DNA of 64,000 bases. It comes from Hedera helix. Lineage: Eukaryota > Streptophyta > Magnoliopsida > Apiales > Araliaceae. The stretch's first letter is position 1. The number at the start of each line of letters is the position of its first letter. The DNA lies in the NCBI GenBank assembly GCA_947179155.2, contig OX359278.1, positions 29,144,773-29,208,772 on the forward strand, written 5' to 3'. The translations under genes and the position numbers were made by a program. Below are positions 1 to 11,985 of the stretch, one piece after another. Below the pieces are notes generated by a model. That model ran no database searches. It was given only the letters and a program-made list of their open reading frames with translations, and was not told the DNA's origin.

Positions 1-1836
1 CAACAGACACCAAAGCTGAAAATGTACCTGCACCGCCATGCCCAAAACGAACTAAAAACGGGTGCCACGGCGCTCTAAGTTAGAATGCCAAGATTGATTT
101 GGTGTTGCAGCGCCCAATTCTTTCATAAATCAAGCGCTAAAGCGCTCGAGGTCAACCAGATCAAGATTTTGACGCCTTTTTAATGTTTTTTTTAACTCTG
201 AATTGGATTTATTTTTTCTCGTATGCTTTGGATATGAGTTGTAACCTATAAATACATTATGTGAGGCATACCTAGAGGTAGACTAACATAGAATTAACAT
301 TAAAAAGTTAGGTTAAATTAGATATAGAGAAGCAATGATTTTTCAGATCTAGAGGAGGATTCACGCAAGAATTTAAAATTGAAGGAAGAATTGGATATCG
401 CGCTTCAACAATAAAATCTTTTATCTCTAACTTTTTTTTAAATTATTGTAAGTCTTGGGATGATGTTATCTAATAATATGACTGTGTTTTCTTCTTTAGT
501 TATGAACTAAACGTTTGCTTAGGATTGTAATGAAACCCAATGTGTAGTTTATAATAATTTGCTTCCTTTTTAATTATTATTGATTATATATGAATTTTTT
601 ATCATATTTTTCACGTTCAAGTATGAATTAACTGCAGTAATTAACGTCATAATCTATATGAAGTTAACGAATGGATTATAGATTTAGATCTAAATATTTT
701 GTATGCGTTCATGAATGTATTAATTAATTACAGTAAATAATTTGGAGATCTATATGAAATTGGGATACGGAGTATAGGTTTAGAACTGAATATGATATCA
801 TATGTTCATATATACTGCATGGGATGTGATATATGATAAGTATATAGGATAGGAATATACCTATATATCTTATCTAACCTTAAAGAGAACCTAAACTTAA
901 AATCCTTGTTAAATATGAATATAGTTATTTATTTAACTAGAGTGTTCTTTTCTAATTTTGTTGTCTTAGGGTCAGATTTATAAGGATTATATGACCATCG
1001 AAAAAGGCGTTTACTAACGAATTCTCGGTTATCAATTCTATATAATTAATTAATTAAAAAGGGAGTGAAAAGATTTAAATGAAGTATTGAGAAAATTTAT
1101 AATGTTAAGTCTTTAAAATCTGATTTTTATCCTTGTCATTAGTTTAGTTGTTAATTTTAATTAGATTTTATTTTGTAGCTAATTCAATTGTTTAAATAAA
1201 ATTAATTTAATATATAATTAGTACTTGGTAATTATTATTATTTAATTTTCTGTGGGAATGATGCCTTGTTGTTGGTTTACAAAAATCTATAGACATACAA
1301 TCAAATTGCATAAAAGAATGGAAGCATGGCAAAATTAGATTTTAAAATTTTACAAACCATAACCAAGATCGATTTTTATGGGTAATTATTAATTAAACAA
1401 TAAAAAGTTAAAGATTCATACCCTTGTAGAACTTTTCTTCAACATATAAGAGTTCACATCCAATTCCTTCATGTTCTACTTCAAATTCACCAATTAGATT
1501 CCTTAGATCAACGTTAACTATCCAAGTTTGTAGCATCTAGAGGTGATCAACTAAGAAAAATATGAATTTAAAAAGTAATTGATTCTACTAGATCTTGGGT
1601 GGTGACTAATCCTAATTTTTCTCTTTCTTCTAATTTTTTAGATGTAAAAAATTGTGTAAGTAACCTTAAATCATAATAAAACTTATTTTATTTATAGATT
1701 TGTCCAAGCATCCTAAACTCTTTAAGAAAAAGATTTTAATTTAATATAATAATTATAATTTCTAAATTTTTTAGGAATTTAATTATTTATTATGAGAGTA
1801 CTCTTATTATTTAATTTCTGAACTATTTTGGAACTA

Positions 1837-1839
<3 letters not shown>
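1..1839. other. AT-rich sequence, no gene seen
   Basis: Many stops in every frame and no domain-like reading frame. The first 180 bp are less AT-rich, with GCGC-containing words of the kind found in plant LTRs, but no terminus could be fixed. Confidence 0.5.

Positions 1840-1924
<85 letters not shown>
1840..1924. repeat. (AAT)n microsatellite
   Basis: Uninterrupted AAT/ATA trinucleotide repeat of about 28 units within AT-rich DNA. Confidence 0.97.
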
Positions 1925-3164
1925 TGACTCCTCTTATTAATTTATAATTAGTATTTTTTAAATACTAAATTATAAATATTAAGCTATTTAATTTATTCTA
2001 ACACCATAGTATAAAATAAATATACTTAATTTATTATTACGATTATGCCTCTTACTTCTTAAATAAATATTTTTCTTTTGCGGTGTGACCCTTTAAGTTC
2101 TCCATATTATACCAATTGTAGAATAAATTAATTAGAACAATTCTAATCTTATTTATATAAATAAATTAAACTATTTAATTTATTTAAATAAATAATATTT
2201 ATTCCACAATAAGGGTAAGCCCCCTTAGCGATTAACGATTTTTCAGATAATACGAATTTCAACATTTGATCATAAAAGAACCTATTTCGCGAATAGTTAC
2301 TGTACGCACAATTCAATTATTCTACCATACAATGTCCCAATAAAGTATAAGACATGAAATTTCTGTCAAGTCTTATTTTATTTGATCATATACATTTTGA
2401 TTCTAAAATGCACAAATATAAATAATACAAATTAGAAACTCCTTTTTAATTTCAGTCTGCATTGGTCAAAGACTACTGAGTTATTATTTATCAAATCCAA
2501 TAGGACATTCTCTCTTTTTACTAAAAGTGGTAGATCATTTACTAATCATTTACATATCTCTATGTATAACTTATTCTACCCGAGCATACCCTTTGATATA
2601 CCCCAAAGGTCTTAAGGAATACATCAAATTATAACTCATCATATACAATATACTATGATAATCTCAAGTTCAAGAATCACTTGTACTACTATCACAAAAG
2701 GAATTCCTATTGACAGACAAGTAAAACTTCATTAGGTGTTCCATGAGTGAGTCACGTTCAGTGAACTTATTCTCTAATAAACACCTACATACTTACTTTA
2801 GTGTCTCCACACAAATGATTATAAGATCAATCATCCTCTTCAAAAGAATAAGCATAGTATGTAGTAATTTATCCGGATTCACTAATCCATATTTTAGTGA
2901 TCGCACGATTAGGAACAATTTTATTTTTGAGCAATCTAGAATTTAGATCTCATTAGTATGATCATCATCATGATTCAAAAAACAATGCTCAAAGCTATGC
3001 GTTTATCATAATTAATTCAATAATTAAATATGGATAAAGAAAATGTATTTGAATAAATAAATTCTTTTATTAATAAATGAATAAGATAAAAAAAATGTAT
3101 GTTAGATCACATCAAATGTGATTGACTTGTGTGCATATTACTTTTAGTCTTCTACTTGCACTAA
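1925..3164 (-). other. Probable 3' non-coding part of copia element
   Basis: On the minus strand this follows the copia RNase H stop without a break. It has no protein-like frame. Plant copia elements can carry a long non-coding stretch between pol and the 3' LTR, which is the likely origin, but no LTR border or polypurine tract was identified. Open stretches here, such as 2743-2946 plus, look spurious. Confidence 0.35.
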
Positions 3165-3404
3165 AGTCAATCGTCATGGTATCTAATACCCATCTTCTCT
3201 AAGTGACGATCAAACTACTGTTGAATTAACAATTTAATTAATAGATCTGCAATATTGTCCTGAGAGTCCACTTGCTCTATGGTGACATCTCCTATTTCAA
3301 TGACTTCGCTAATAAAATGAAACTGCCGCAACACGTGTTTGGATTTTTGATGAGACTTGGGTTCCTTGGCTTGTGCAACAGCTCCCGTGTTGTCACAAAA
3401 TAAA
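3165..3404 (-). pseudogene. Ty1/copia RNase H, C-terminal half (split by insertion)
   Basis: Encodes VPLFCDNTGAVAQAKEPKSH, then SKHVLRQFHFISEVIEIGDV and QQFDRHLEKMGI, the end of copia RNase H. It continues the N-terminal half at 7890-8190, from which a 4.5-kb LTR-ended insert separates it. The preceding FKVPRFGGI residues of the open frame come from the insert, not from copia. Confidence 0.85.
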
Positions 3405-3409
3405 GGCAC
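3405..3409. repeat. Target-site duplication ggcac (left copy)
   Basis: The same five bases occur at 7890-7894 on the other side of the inserted element. Removing the insert and one copy rejoins the copia RNase H frame as GPVPLFCDN. Confidence 0.85.
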
Positions 3410-5223
3410 TGTAATGCCCCCAAATCTGGGTACCTTGAATCCTAGACTTGGTACGTCACGATACATCATCTTCATACATGTTCTATAACTAATGCGGAAT
3501 ATATAAACATAAATTGTTTATTCTACAACATTTTCCAAGGTTTCTAACATTAACTTACATATATACCTTTAGATTCATAAAAAGGTTTACAAAATTACTT
3601 ACATCATATAACAATTTAGTTATCATGCATAACACTATAATCTTGTCTTTTGCTTCTGTCTCCGTCTCTCCTCGGACATTCGTATTATTCTGAAATTTGT
3701 TATCATGATATAGCAAGAGTGAGCAACGACTTTGCTCAGCAAGTTTAAATACAATAACGATATATCATGATTGAAAGAAAGAATAAGCTTTTGGATTTTC
3801 AACAATATAATAATTGTGAAGGGGTACGAATCATAATTTCAATAATTGAATGACTGAATCAATTAATGTTGAGTGTCAATAATGACCATGAACAAATTTA
3901 ACTGAACCTTATGGTAATGAAGGTGATCAGCCTTTCATACCTGATGAACACATGCAACAAGCACTATGTGCAAATCAACAATTTAAAGAGATGAAATAAT
4001 TATACAGAATTAAACCATAGCATGCTTGAAACATAATAACTTGAGTTTGAGTTAGAACTTGAACGATAAAATAATATATCCTGCTCGAATATAAATTGAG
4101 TAGAGTTTAGGAAACTTGTCTGTCTGCTCAGCTACAATTAATGTCTAGCTTTAACTAACTGGCTTTGAAAGACCTAACATTAATAAAGTTGGTCTAATAA
4201 TTAAGACAGCGTATTTGTACAACTATACGCTCACTAAGGAACTTATCTACCACACATAAGTATTAACACATAATTTACATCAGTCAAAGCAATATTATGA
4301 ACTTTATAGACCCTCAATCAAATTAGGTTAATAATTTAATAATTTAGAAAATATTTTTCTTAAGTGTTGGACACTTATTGAACCCTTAAACAACTTATTA
4401 CAATTGTTTAATTAAAGCATAATTAATTTTAAATTATTTTATTAATTCAATCTCTATTTAATTTCTATCTAATCTTGATTAAAATAGAAATTAATTAATT
4501 ATCTTTAGTTATTACTTAAAATAAATAATAACTAATTGTACATACTTATTATTTAATAATAATTAAATAATAAATAATTATTGATTTAATTTTAACCTTC
4601 TTTAATTTAATATTAATCAATCCAATAATTAACCTCACTTATTATTTAATTTAAGAAAATTAAATAATAGTTTACTAATTTTAATCCTCTTTAATTATTA
4701 TTTAATGTCAATTAAATAATAATTAATTATTTAATTAATTTTAATTATTATTTAAGGTTAAATAATAATCAATTTATTCATCCTTATTTATTATTACATA
4801 ATAAATTATTAATCTAATAACTTAATATCCATCAATCATTATTTAATGCTAATTAAATAATAATTAATTACTTAATTATCCTTATTTATTATTTAAATAA
4901 TAAATAATTAATTTATAAATTTTTATCTCTCTTTAATTATCATTTAATAGGAATTAAATAATAATTGCTAATTTATCACCTTTATTTAATATTAACATTT
5001 TAAATAATAAATAATTAATGAAATCTTTATTTATTTGACTTAACCATAAATTTAGCTACTAGCTTAGTATTTTAAATATTAAACTTAATGAAAAATATCA
5101 TCTCAAATATCATTTTTGTATTATTATTATTTTTATTAAAATTTTAAATTAATTTTTAAACATTTAAATTAATTAAAAATATACAAAATGACAATTCTGT
5201 AATTAAACCGAAAACTGATCCGA

Positions 5224-5480
5224 GGGCAAACTAGTAATTTCGCCAAAAAATGACCGGAGGGGCAAACTGGTAATTTCGCAAAATTCTTCTACCGCGCACT
5301 GCGCGCTTACCAAAATAAACGGCCCAAAACGGTGCCGTTTTTAATAACCGGCAACGGCTTCCGCGCATTGCGCGCACAGTAAATTTTCTTTCTGCCAAAC
5401 GACGTCGTTTTGGCTCCGCGTCTTTTCAGAAAACCGCTGGCGTGCATTGCGCGGCCAGCCTTTTTTTTTTTTTTTTCTCT
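5224..5480. repeat. GC-rich core with short repeated words inside the LTR insert
   Basis: Two near-identical GGGCAAACT(a/g)GTAATTTCGC units about 36 bp apart, three palindromic CGCGCAnTGCGCG-like words and one AAACGACGTCGTTT palindrome, in otherwise AT-rich DNA. This resembles an LTR regulatory core, but no activity can be read from sequence. Confidence 0.5.
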
Positions 5481-6881
5481 CGCAGAATGTGAACAGTAAT
5501 TTTAGTACACCACTTTAATAAAATTATATCTTCAAGTAAGCTTTAACTCTTCAATAAAAATCCAAAAAAATTATCAATCACTTAATATCAATTTATAACA
5601 TGAAAATTTAATTTTTCATGATTTAATATTAAAAAATTTTATAAAAAATTTTACATCACATAAACTACCACAAATCATAACTTTTTGTGTATAACTCTAT
5701 TTTGAGTGATTCAAACTTTGTTTTTCTCATGATTTAATGTTCTATAATACTAGAACATTAAATCTAAATATTATAAAATTTATTTTTGGTCATTATTTTG
5801 AGACTTGATTTAACACCACCAAACACATGTTTTTAGCATATAAATTATACCAAAACACAAACCAAGTATATTAAACTCAAGCATGACATAAATATTACTA
5901 CCACATATTATTAACTATATTAACATGTTTATACTAACATGATAATTTATTTAATTTAAAAACAAAAAAAATAGATTTAGAATAACTATTACCTTGATTT
6001 AATGTCTATTCTCCTTTTTCTTCCAAAATAGGTGGTGAAAGAAGATGACATGAACCAAGAACTCATTCTCTTGGTATTTTTGCTCTCAAATAATTTCTTA
6101 CACTCTCAAATGCTCTCTAGCTCTCTTTTGCTTGAAAAATAAAAATGAAGTGTACATGTCTTAGAAATGCAAGTATACTCCTACCAAATATTAGATATAA
6201 ATATTGTATCTAATAATCTAGACCATCATGCTTCTATATAGATACTTACACAAGAAAGTTAGCCCATGACTTAGTTGGTGAGAGTTTTGTGCAAAAAGGA
6301 TCACCAAAAAAAAAATCAAAGCAAGCAACCTACTTATTAAATAAATAAATAATAAAATAAAACAAATAACATTTCACACTCTTTCTCTTCATCTTGCACG
6401 GCTGATGTGAGCTTTATGTCCCAAAATGAATGTCACAAGTCACCTTTTTAATAAATAATAGATTACATAATTAAATTCCCAAATGGACTCAAGCTTTGGG
6501 CTTTATTTAAAATACCAATTGGGCTACTCTTAAATTGTTTGGGCTACTAGTTTGTCAAATTTTATTATTCTTCACTTGGGCTACTAATTGATCCATATTG
6601 GGCTAATTTAATAATTTACACATTAATTATTCAATCCATGATTAAATAAATAAATAGATTGAATAAATAATTAAATACACTAACCCATTAGTATTAAATT
6701 ACTAAATGGATTAATAAATATTATTATTAATATTTCACATTATTTACATTAATTAATTATCATATTATAAAATTTAATTCAATCATTATATTCAATTTAA
6801 TTGAATATTTAATTAATGACAACTTATCAATTATTTTGACATTAAAACTTTAGAGTTTGTTCGCTAATAATAATATATATA

Positions 6882-6883
<2 letters not shown>

Positions 6884-6941
<58 letters not shown>
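6884..6941. repeat. (TA)n microsatellite
   Basis: About 29 uninterrupted TA units inside the LTR-ended insert. Confidence 0.97.
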
Positions 6942-6945
<4 letters not shown>

Positions 6946-7889
6946 TATACACATTACTTTACTTCAAAAAAACAATTTCACAATAAATTATGAAATTAAA
7001 ATAAATACAATATATAATTTAATATATATTATTTAGGCCATAAATTAAATTATTTAATACATTTACATTAAATAATTCATTTATCATCAATTATGGAAAT
7101 AAATCCATTTACCTGAAAATACATTAAAATAATAATATATTTACTCAATTTCTTATTTAAATAATTTATTAAATTATTTAATTAATATTACACAAATAAT
7201 TGTATAATTAAATTTCTCACTCCCATAAATCATTTACAATGATTTATTTAATTATAGAATATATTCATTTAATATATTCAATTACTATTTAAAATTACTC
7301 AATTAATTTAAACCCTTTATATATATATATAATATAATATTGTACAATATATATAATTACAATTCTCCTTTAATTAATTTAACTACTTTATATAATTTAT
7401 AATTATATAAATTACATAATTATTCCTCATAATTAATTTATCAATAATCTGCATAACTATTGACTAATAAGTATAATCAATATAATAACTAAATTAATTC
7501 CAAAATAAATTTTTTAATTCAAATTGGATTAATTTAATATTAATCCCTTTATTTACCATAATTTATTTAACCATTAAATTATGTTACTAAATATGCACAT
7601 ACATATATTCATATAAATACATGTTCAATTTACACGCAACCACGTCGCATAATTACATAACACCATTTATTAATTATCTTAATCTAATTAGACTTGCTAT
7701 TAGTCAAGATTATTGAATTATCACTTTACTTGCTAACTTATCAAAATTTTGATATCACCATATTTAAGTTAATCCATTAAATTTAATTTGGACCTCTATT
7801 TATCTACCACTACTAGGTTATCAAACTCCAACCTTTATTAAATATTAGATATTTTATTTCTAATTCATTTAAATATCCGGGATATTACA

Positions 7890-9975
7890 GGCACTGGTCC
7901 TTGAATGCTAAGAACTACCCTGAGTTCAGTTACGAACTTCTTCATCAAAACAACTTCCTTTACAGTTTCACTTGCAGCTATGTACTCTGCATTTGTCACT
8001 GAATCAACAACTGTTTGTTGCTTGGAACTCTTCCGACTCACTGCATCACCATTTAAGGTAAACACATAACCCGAAACGGATTTACTGTCATCTTGGTCAG
8101 TTTAAAAACTTAAGTCTGTATAGCCCTTTAGTTTTAAATCAAACCTACCGTAGACAAGAAATACATCATTAGTTCTTCTAAAGTACTTTAGGATGTTTTT
8201 TTACTACCTTCAAGTGTTTTTCTCCAGGATTCAACTGATATCTGCTTGTTACACTAAGTGCACAAGCAACATCAGATCTAGTACATATCATCTCATATAT
8301 GATAGATCCTATTACCGAGGCATAATGAATCTTACTCATACGGTCTCTCTCTTTAGGTATTTTTGGGACCTATTTCTTGGAGAGATATATTCCATGACCC
8401 ATCGGTATAAGTCATCTTTTGAAATCTTTCATGCTAAACTTCTTTAATATCGAATCAATGTATGTTCCTTGGTATAAGCTGAACATCCTTTTAAATCTAT
8501 CTCTATATGTCTTAATCCTTAAAATGTTGGATGCTTCTCCCAAGACCTTTCATGGAGAAGTATTTAGATAATCATACCTTGATTGATTGAAGCATAGGAA
8601 CATCATTCTCTATCAATAATATATTATCAACATATAATACTAGGAATATAACAGTGCTCCCACTAACCTTCTTGTACACACATGGTTCATCCTTGTTTTT
8701 GATAAAATTAAGCTATTTGATTGTCTCATCAAAACAGATGTTTCATCTTCGAGAAGCTTGTTTAAATCCATAAATGTATCGTTGTAGCTTACAGACTTTA
8801 TTTGTTCTAGCTTTTAAAACAAAGCCCTTCGGCTATATCATATATACATCATTTTCTAGTTTTTCGTTGAGGAAAGCCGTTTTTATATCCATTTGCCAGA
8901 TTTCGCAGTCATAATAAACTGCAATTGCAAGCAAAATACGAATGAACTTGAGCATTTCTACTGGTGAGAATGTTTCATTATAGTCAATACATTTCCTTTA
9001 TTTGAAACATTTTGCAACCAGACGGGCCTTATAGGTCTTCACCTTATCGTATGCTCCAATTTCTCTTAAACACTCATTTGCATCCAATAGGCTTAATGCC
9101 CTTAAGTGGAGTAACCAAAGTTCATACTTGATTCTCATACATGAAGTCTATCTCGAATTTCATGGCTACTAGCCATTTTTCTAAGTCTTTACTACTCATA
9201 GCCTATTCGTAAGTCAATGGCTCATTATCTTCTATGATGTGTACCTCATCATCATCCTCTATAATGAATCCATACCAATCAGGTGTCTCTGGTACTCTTC
9301 CAGACTTTCGAATAGGTTGTGATACAGTAGGTTATTTTGCTTGGTCAAGTTCATTTGCTTGATCCATAGTGTTTTGTGGTTCTTGAAATTCTTCAATATT
9401 CATCTTACTCCCATTGAACCTTTCAAGGATAAACTTCTTTTCCAAGAAGGTATCATGTTTCGCAACAAACACCTTTTGATCAGTTGAATGATAGAAGTAA
9501 TATCCTAAACTTTCTTTATGATTTAGGATATCCCACAAATTTACACTTGTCGGATCTTGTCTCTAGCTTACTATTGTCAAACCTTTTGACATAAGTTGGA
9601 CAACCTCAAATCTTAACATACTTAAGACTTGGTTTCCTACCTGTCCATATCTCATATGTGGTCTTAAGGACGGATTTTGAAGGTACCTTGTTAAGTAAGT
9701 ATACAACCGTTTCTAGGGTATAACCCCATAAGAAAACTGAAAGATCGGTAAAACTCATCATGAAACGAACCATGTCCAACAAGGTTTGATTTTTCCTTTC
9801 AAATACACCATTCAATTGTGGCGTGCCTAGTGGAGTCTATTGTGTGATTATATCATTTTCTTTGAGATAATTGAAAAACTCATTGCTTAAATATTTACCT
9901 CCTTGATCCGATCAAATAATCTTAATACTTCTGTCAATTTATTTCTCTACTTCACTTCTGAATTCTTCCAATAAA
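7890..9975 (-). pseudogene. Ty1/copia pol remnant: integrase end, RT, RNase H start
   Basis: Minus-strand copia polyprotein broken by stops and frameshifts. The integrase C-terminal part is at 9606-9975 (NGVFERKNQTLLDMVRFMMS, KVPSKSVLKTTYEIWTGRKP). A linker follows at 9332-9538 (GYYFYHSTDQKVFVAKHDTF). RT lies at about 8200-9080 (RLVAKCFK, FSPVEMLKFIRILLAIA, MDIKTAFLNE, LVLYVDNILL). RNase H starts at 7890-8190 (SVSGYVFTLNGDAVSRKSSK, DSVTNAEYIAASE). The catalytic YVDD reads YVDN. Gag, protease and the integrase start are missing; the element stops at a junction with a gypsy fragment near 9975. Confidence 0.85.
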
Positions 9976-10480
9976 AGCACGTAAAATATAGTTCATCAAT
10001 CTCATAAAAATGCTAGATGCATTAGTTAACCCAAATGGTAAAACTAACCACTCATATAAACCATATTTTGTCTTAAATGCAGTTTTTCACTCGTCTCCCT
10101 ATTTCATGCAAATTTGATGATATTCGCTTTTTAAATCAATTTTTGAAAATATACATGAACCACGTAATTCATCTAACATGTCATCTAATCAAGGAATAGG
10201 ATGTCGATATTTTACCGTTATGTTATTTGTTGCTCGACAATCAATGCACATGCCCCATTTTTCATCATTCTTAGGTATTAGAATTACCACACGGACTCAT
10301 ACTTTCACGTACGAACTCTTTCTTCATTAGCTCTCCCACTTGCCTTTCTCCCTTCCGAACTGTTCCTATAGTCTGATCAATTTGGCATCGGGAACAAAAT
10401 TTATTTGATGCTTGATCCCTCAAATTGGTGGTAATCCTTGTGGTAGTTCTTTGGAAAACACATCAATATACTTTTGCGAA
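9976..10480 (-). pseudogene. Ty3/gypsy reverse transcriptase fragment
   Basis: The minus strand reads a gypsy [90 protein letters not shown]. It stops at AFIGR, just before the catalytic FxDD box, where copia integrase begins. Several in-frame stops show it is dead. The DCRA-NNITVKYRHPIPRLDDML wording is typical of plant Ty3 elements. Confidence 0.85.
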
Positions 10481-10489
10481 AGAGACATA

Positions 10490-10860
10490 AAACACTAGGC
10501 AAAAAAAAGTTATTCGGGTTAGTAATTAAAAATGCCTCCTTATATATAAATATAATCATTGACTGTTTAGAAATCAATACTCTCTCACATCACTCTTTTT
10601 TACATATATGTTTGTTTTTCTCTCAGCTTTTCCTTTTCTCTCTCTCTCTCTCTTATTTGTTCTCTTTTTCACTCTATTTTCCTTGACTACTATCTTTTTG
10701 CAAATGTAATTTGTCCTCAAGAACCTATTTTGGCGTCATAGGACAAAGAGCGACTAGTTTATTATTATGTACAAATGAATATTGATTAAAGTTTCGTCTA
10801 TCAAATTGCCAAGACCTCCCAAATAATAAATGATCTGGCTGCATCAAAACCCCATCGCAT
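10490..10860. other. No gene seen; short (CT)n run
   Basis: AT-rich sequence with a CT-repeat at about 10637-10653. An open frame at 10725-11003 minus has no recognisable domain and runs into repeated DNA. Confidence 0.5.
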
Positions 10861-10872
10861 AGATGAGCCAAC

Positions 10873-11474
10873 CAATTATTCTTAGATTGAACTCCTCCCA
10901 TTATAAATCGTTGCACGACCTTATTAATAATAATGGGCCACAAGTATTCTAAAAGGACAAGTCTAGATACATAAAAACTAAACACTACATTAATTTTAAT
11001 CATTAAAATGTATATTTATATTAAAATCTGTGTCATGCATATACTTTAATGGCTAGGTGTTTAATTTTGTGTGTTTTTTTTTTGTATACATGTACTTATC
11101 CATTCTAAAAACTTGAACCAAATGAATTATTGTTCAACCATTAGATGGCCCAACACGGGCCAAGAGATGGCTAAATTTTATTTTTATTTTTTAATTAAAA
11201 AAAAAACTATGAAATGGTCCAACCAATAAGTGAACTGTGTAATGAAATAATAAAGAATAAACAATTATTCTTAGATTAAACTCCTCCCATTATAAATCAC
11301 GGCACGACCTTAGTAATAATAATGGGCCACGAGTATTCTAAAAAGTTGAACCAAATGATTTTTGTTCAACCATTAGATGGCCCAACATAGGCCAAGAGAT
11401 GGCTAAATTTTAATTTTAATTTTAATTTTTTAATCCAAAAAAAAAAAAAAACTATGAAATGGTCCAACATAGAC
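10873..11474. repeat. Interleaved direct duplications downstream of eIF2B-epsilon
   Basis: An 80-bp unit at 10873-10954 recurs at 11262-11343 (cttagatt-aactcctccca, aataatgggccac). A second unit at 11102-11230 recurs at 11334-11474 (gttcaaccattagatggccc, gccaagagatggctaaattt), offset 232 bp. They share about 90% identity by eye. The origin is unknown. Confidence 0.8.
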
Positions 11475-11479
11475 CAACT

Positions 11480-11952
11480 ACTACACTGTTGCCTAGAATT
11501 TTGATAGACTAGCCAATCTGCATACGGCAAAAACCATGATTTTCACTAGTATATGTCTTGTATCTTGTAAGATACTTACATTTGTTAGCTATACTAGAAC
11601 TCCAGAAGGCTAGAATTTCAAATAATGGAATATTACAGACTAATATCTGTCCACTCCTCACCAAAATATAAATATTATAAAATAGAGTGCAATTTTTCAT
11701 ATTACAATGCTCTTGAAACCCCAATACTGGCTTAGGGAGCAAAATAGAACAACAACCAATTTTCATGCATAGCCGCTCTCTGGAAAGTGTGGATAAAATT
11801 CTCAGCCAAATCCAGGGACCAAGGCATATCCACTGGTCAGTGAAATGATCAAACAAAGCCTGATTCATGATACAAAGTAGGGATGAACTTTCCATGATAA
11901 TTTGTTTTAGAACAAGCATATTTCCTCAAAAGTGAAGTGATGTGTAGCTTCC
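11480..11952 (-). other. Probable 3' UTR of eIF2B-epsilon
   Basis: Single-copy-looking sequence directly after the TAA, ending where duplicated repeats begin near 11470. An open stretch of 136 codons here (11509-11919, minus) starts 34 bp past the stop. It shows no recognisable domain and is best read as chance or UTR. No clear AATAAA was seen before the repeats, so the 3' end is a guess. Confidence 0.5.
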
Positions 11953-11985
11953 TTAGTCTTCCTCTTCAGATGCCTCATTCAGCCA
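11953..11985 (-). CDS. EIF2B5: eIF2B-epsilon exon 15 and stop (residues 716-725)
   Basis: Final exon [10 protein letters not shown] and TAA after acceptor GGGCAG. It completes the second acidic box of the W2 domain. Confidence 0.95.
   Translation of the reverse strand, partial: WLNEASEEED

Larger units (their letters stand above)
3410..7889 (-). mobile_element. 4480-bp LTR-ended insert without genes (large solo LTR or non-autonomous element)
   Basis: Ends 5'-TGTAATATCCCGG and GGGGGCATTACA-3' on the minus strand, matching plant Ty3-type LTR termini, with a perfect 5-bp target duplication. No open frame above about 60 codons lies inside. Minus orientation is suggested by the TTTGGGGGCATTACA end and a GCTGAGC-n-GCTCAC-like motif near 3718-3750. 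Features include two copies of a GGGCAAACT-GTAATTTCGC unit at about 5224-5280, three CGCGCAnTGCGCG words at 5290-5450, an AAACGACGTCGTTT palindrome near 5397, and very AT-rich flanks. I saw no internal second LTR start, so a very long solo LTR is most likely; a non-autonomous element is possible. Confidence 0.75.

Noticed and set aside
4320..5100. Regularly spaced taattaaataataatta words, considered as a CRISPR-like or satellite array
   Set aside because: Spacing is irregular and the words are simple AT-rich sequence inside a plant LTR insert; no repeat-spacer structure.
11509..11919. 136-codon open frame downstream of the eIF2B-epsilon stop
   Set aside because: No domain, follows the stop codon on the same strand and fits a 3' UTR; kept only as UTR.
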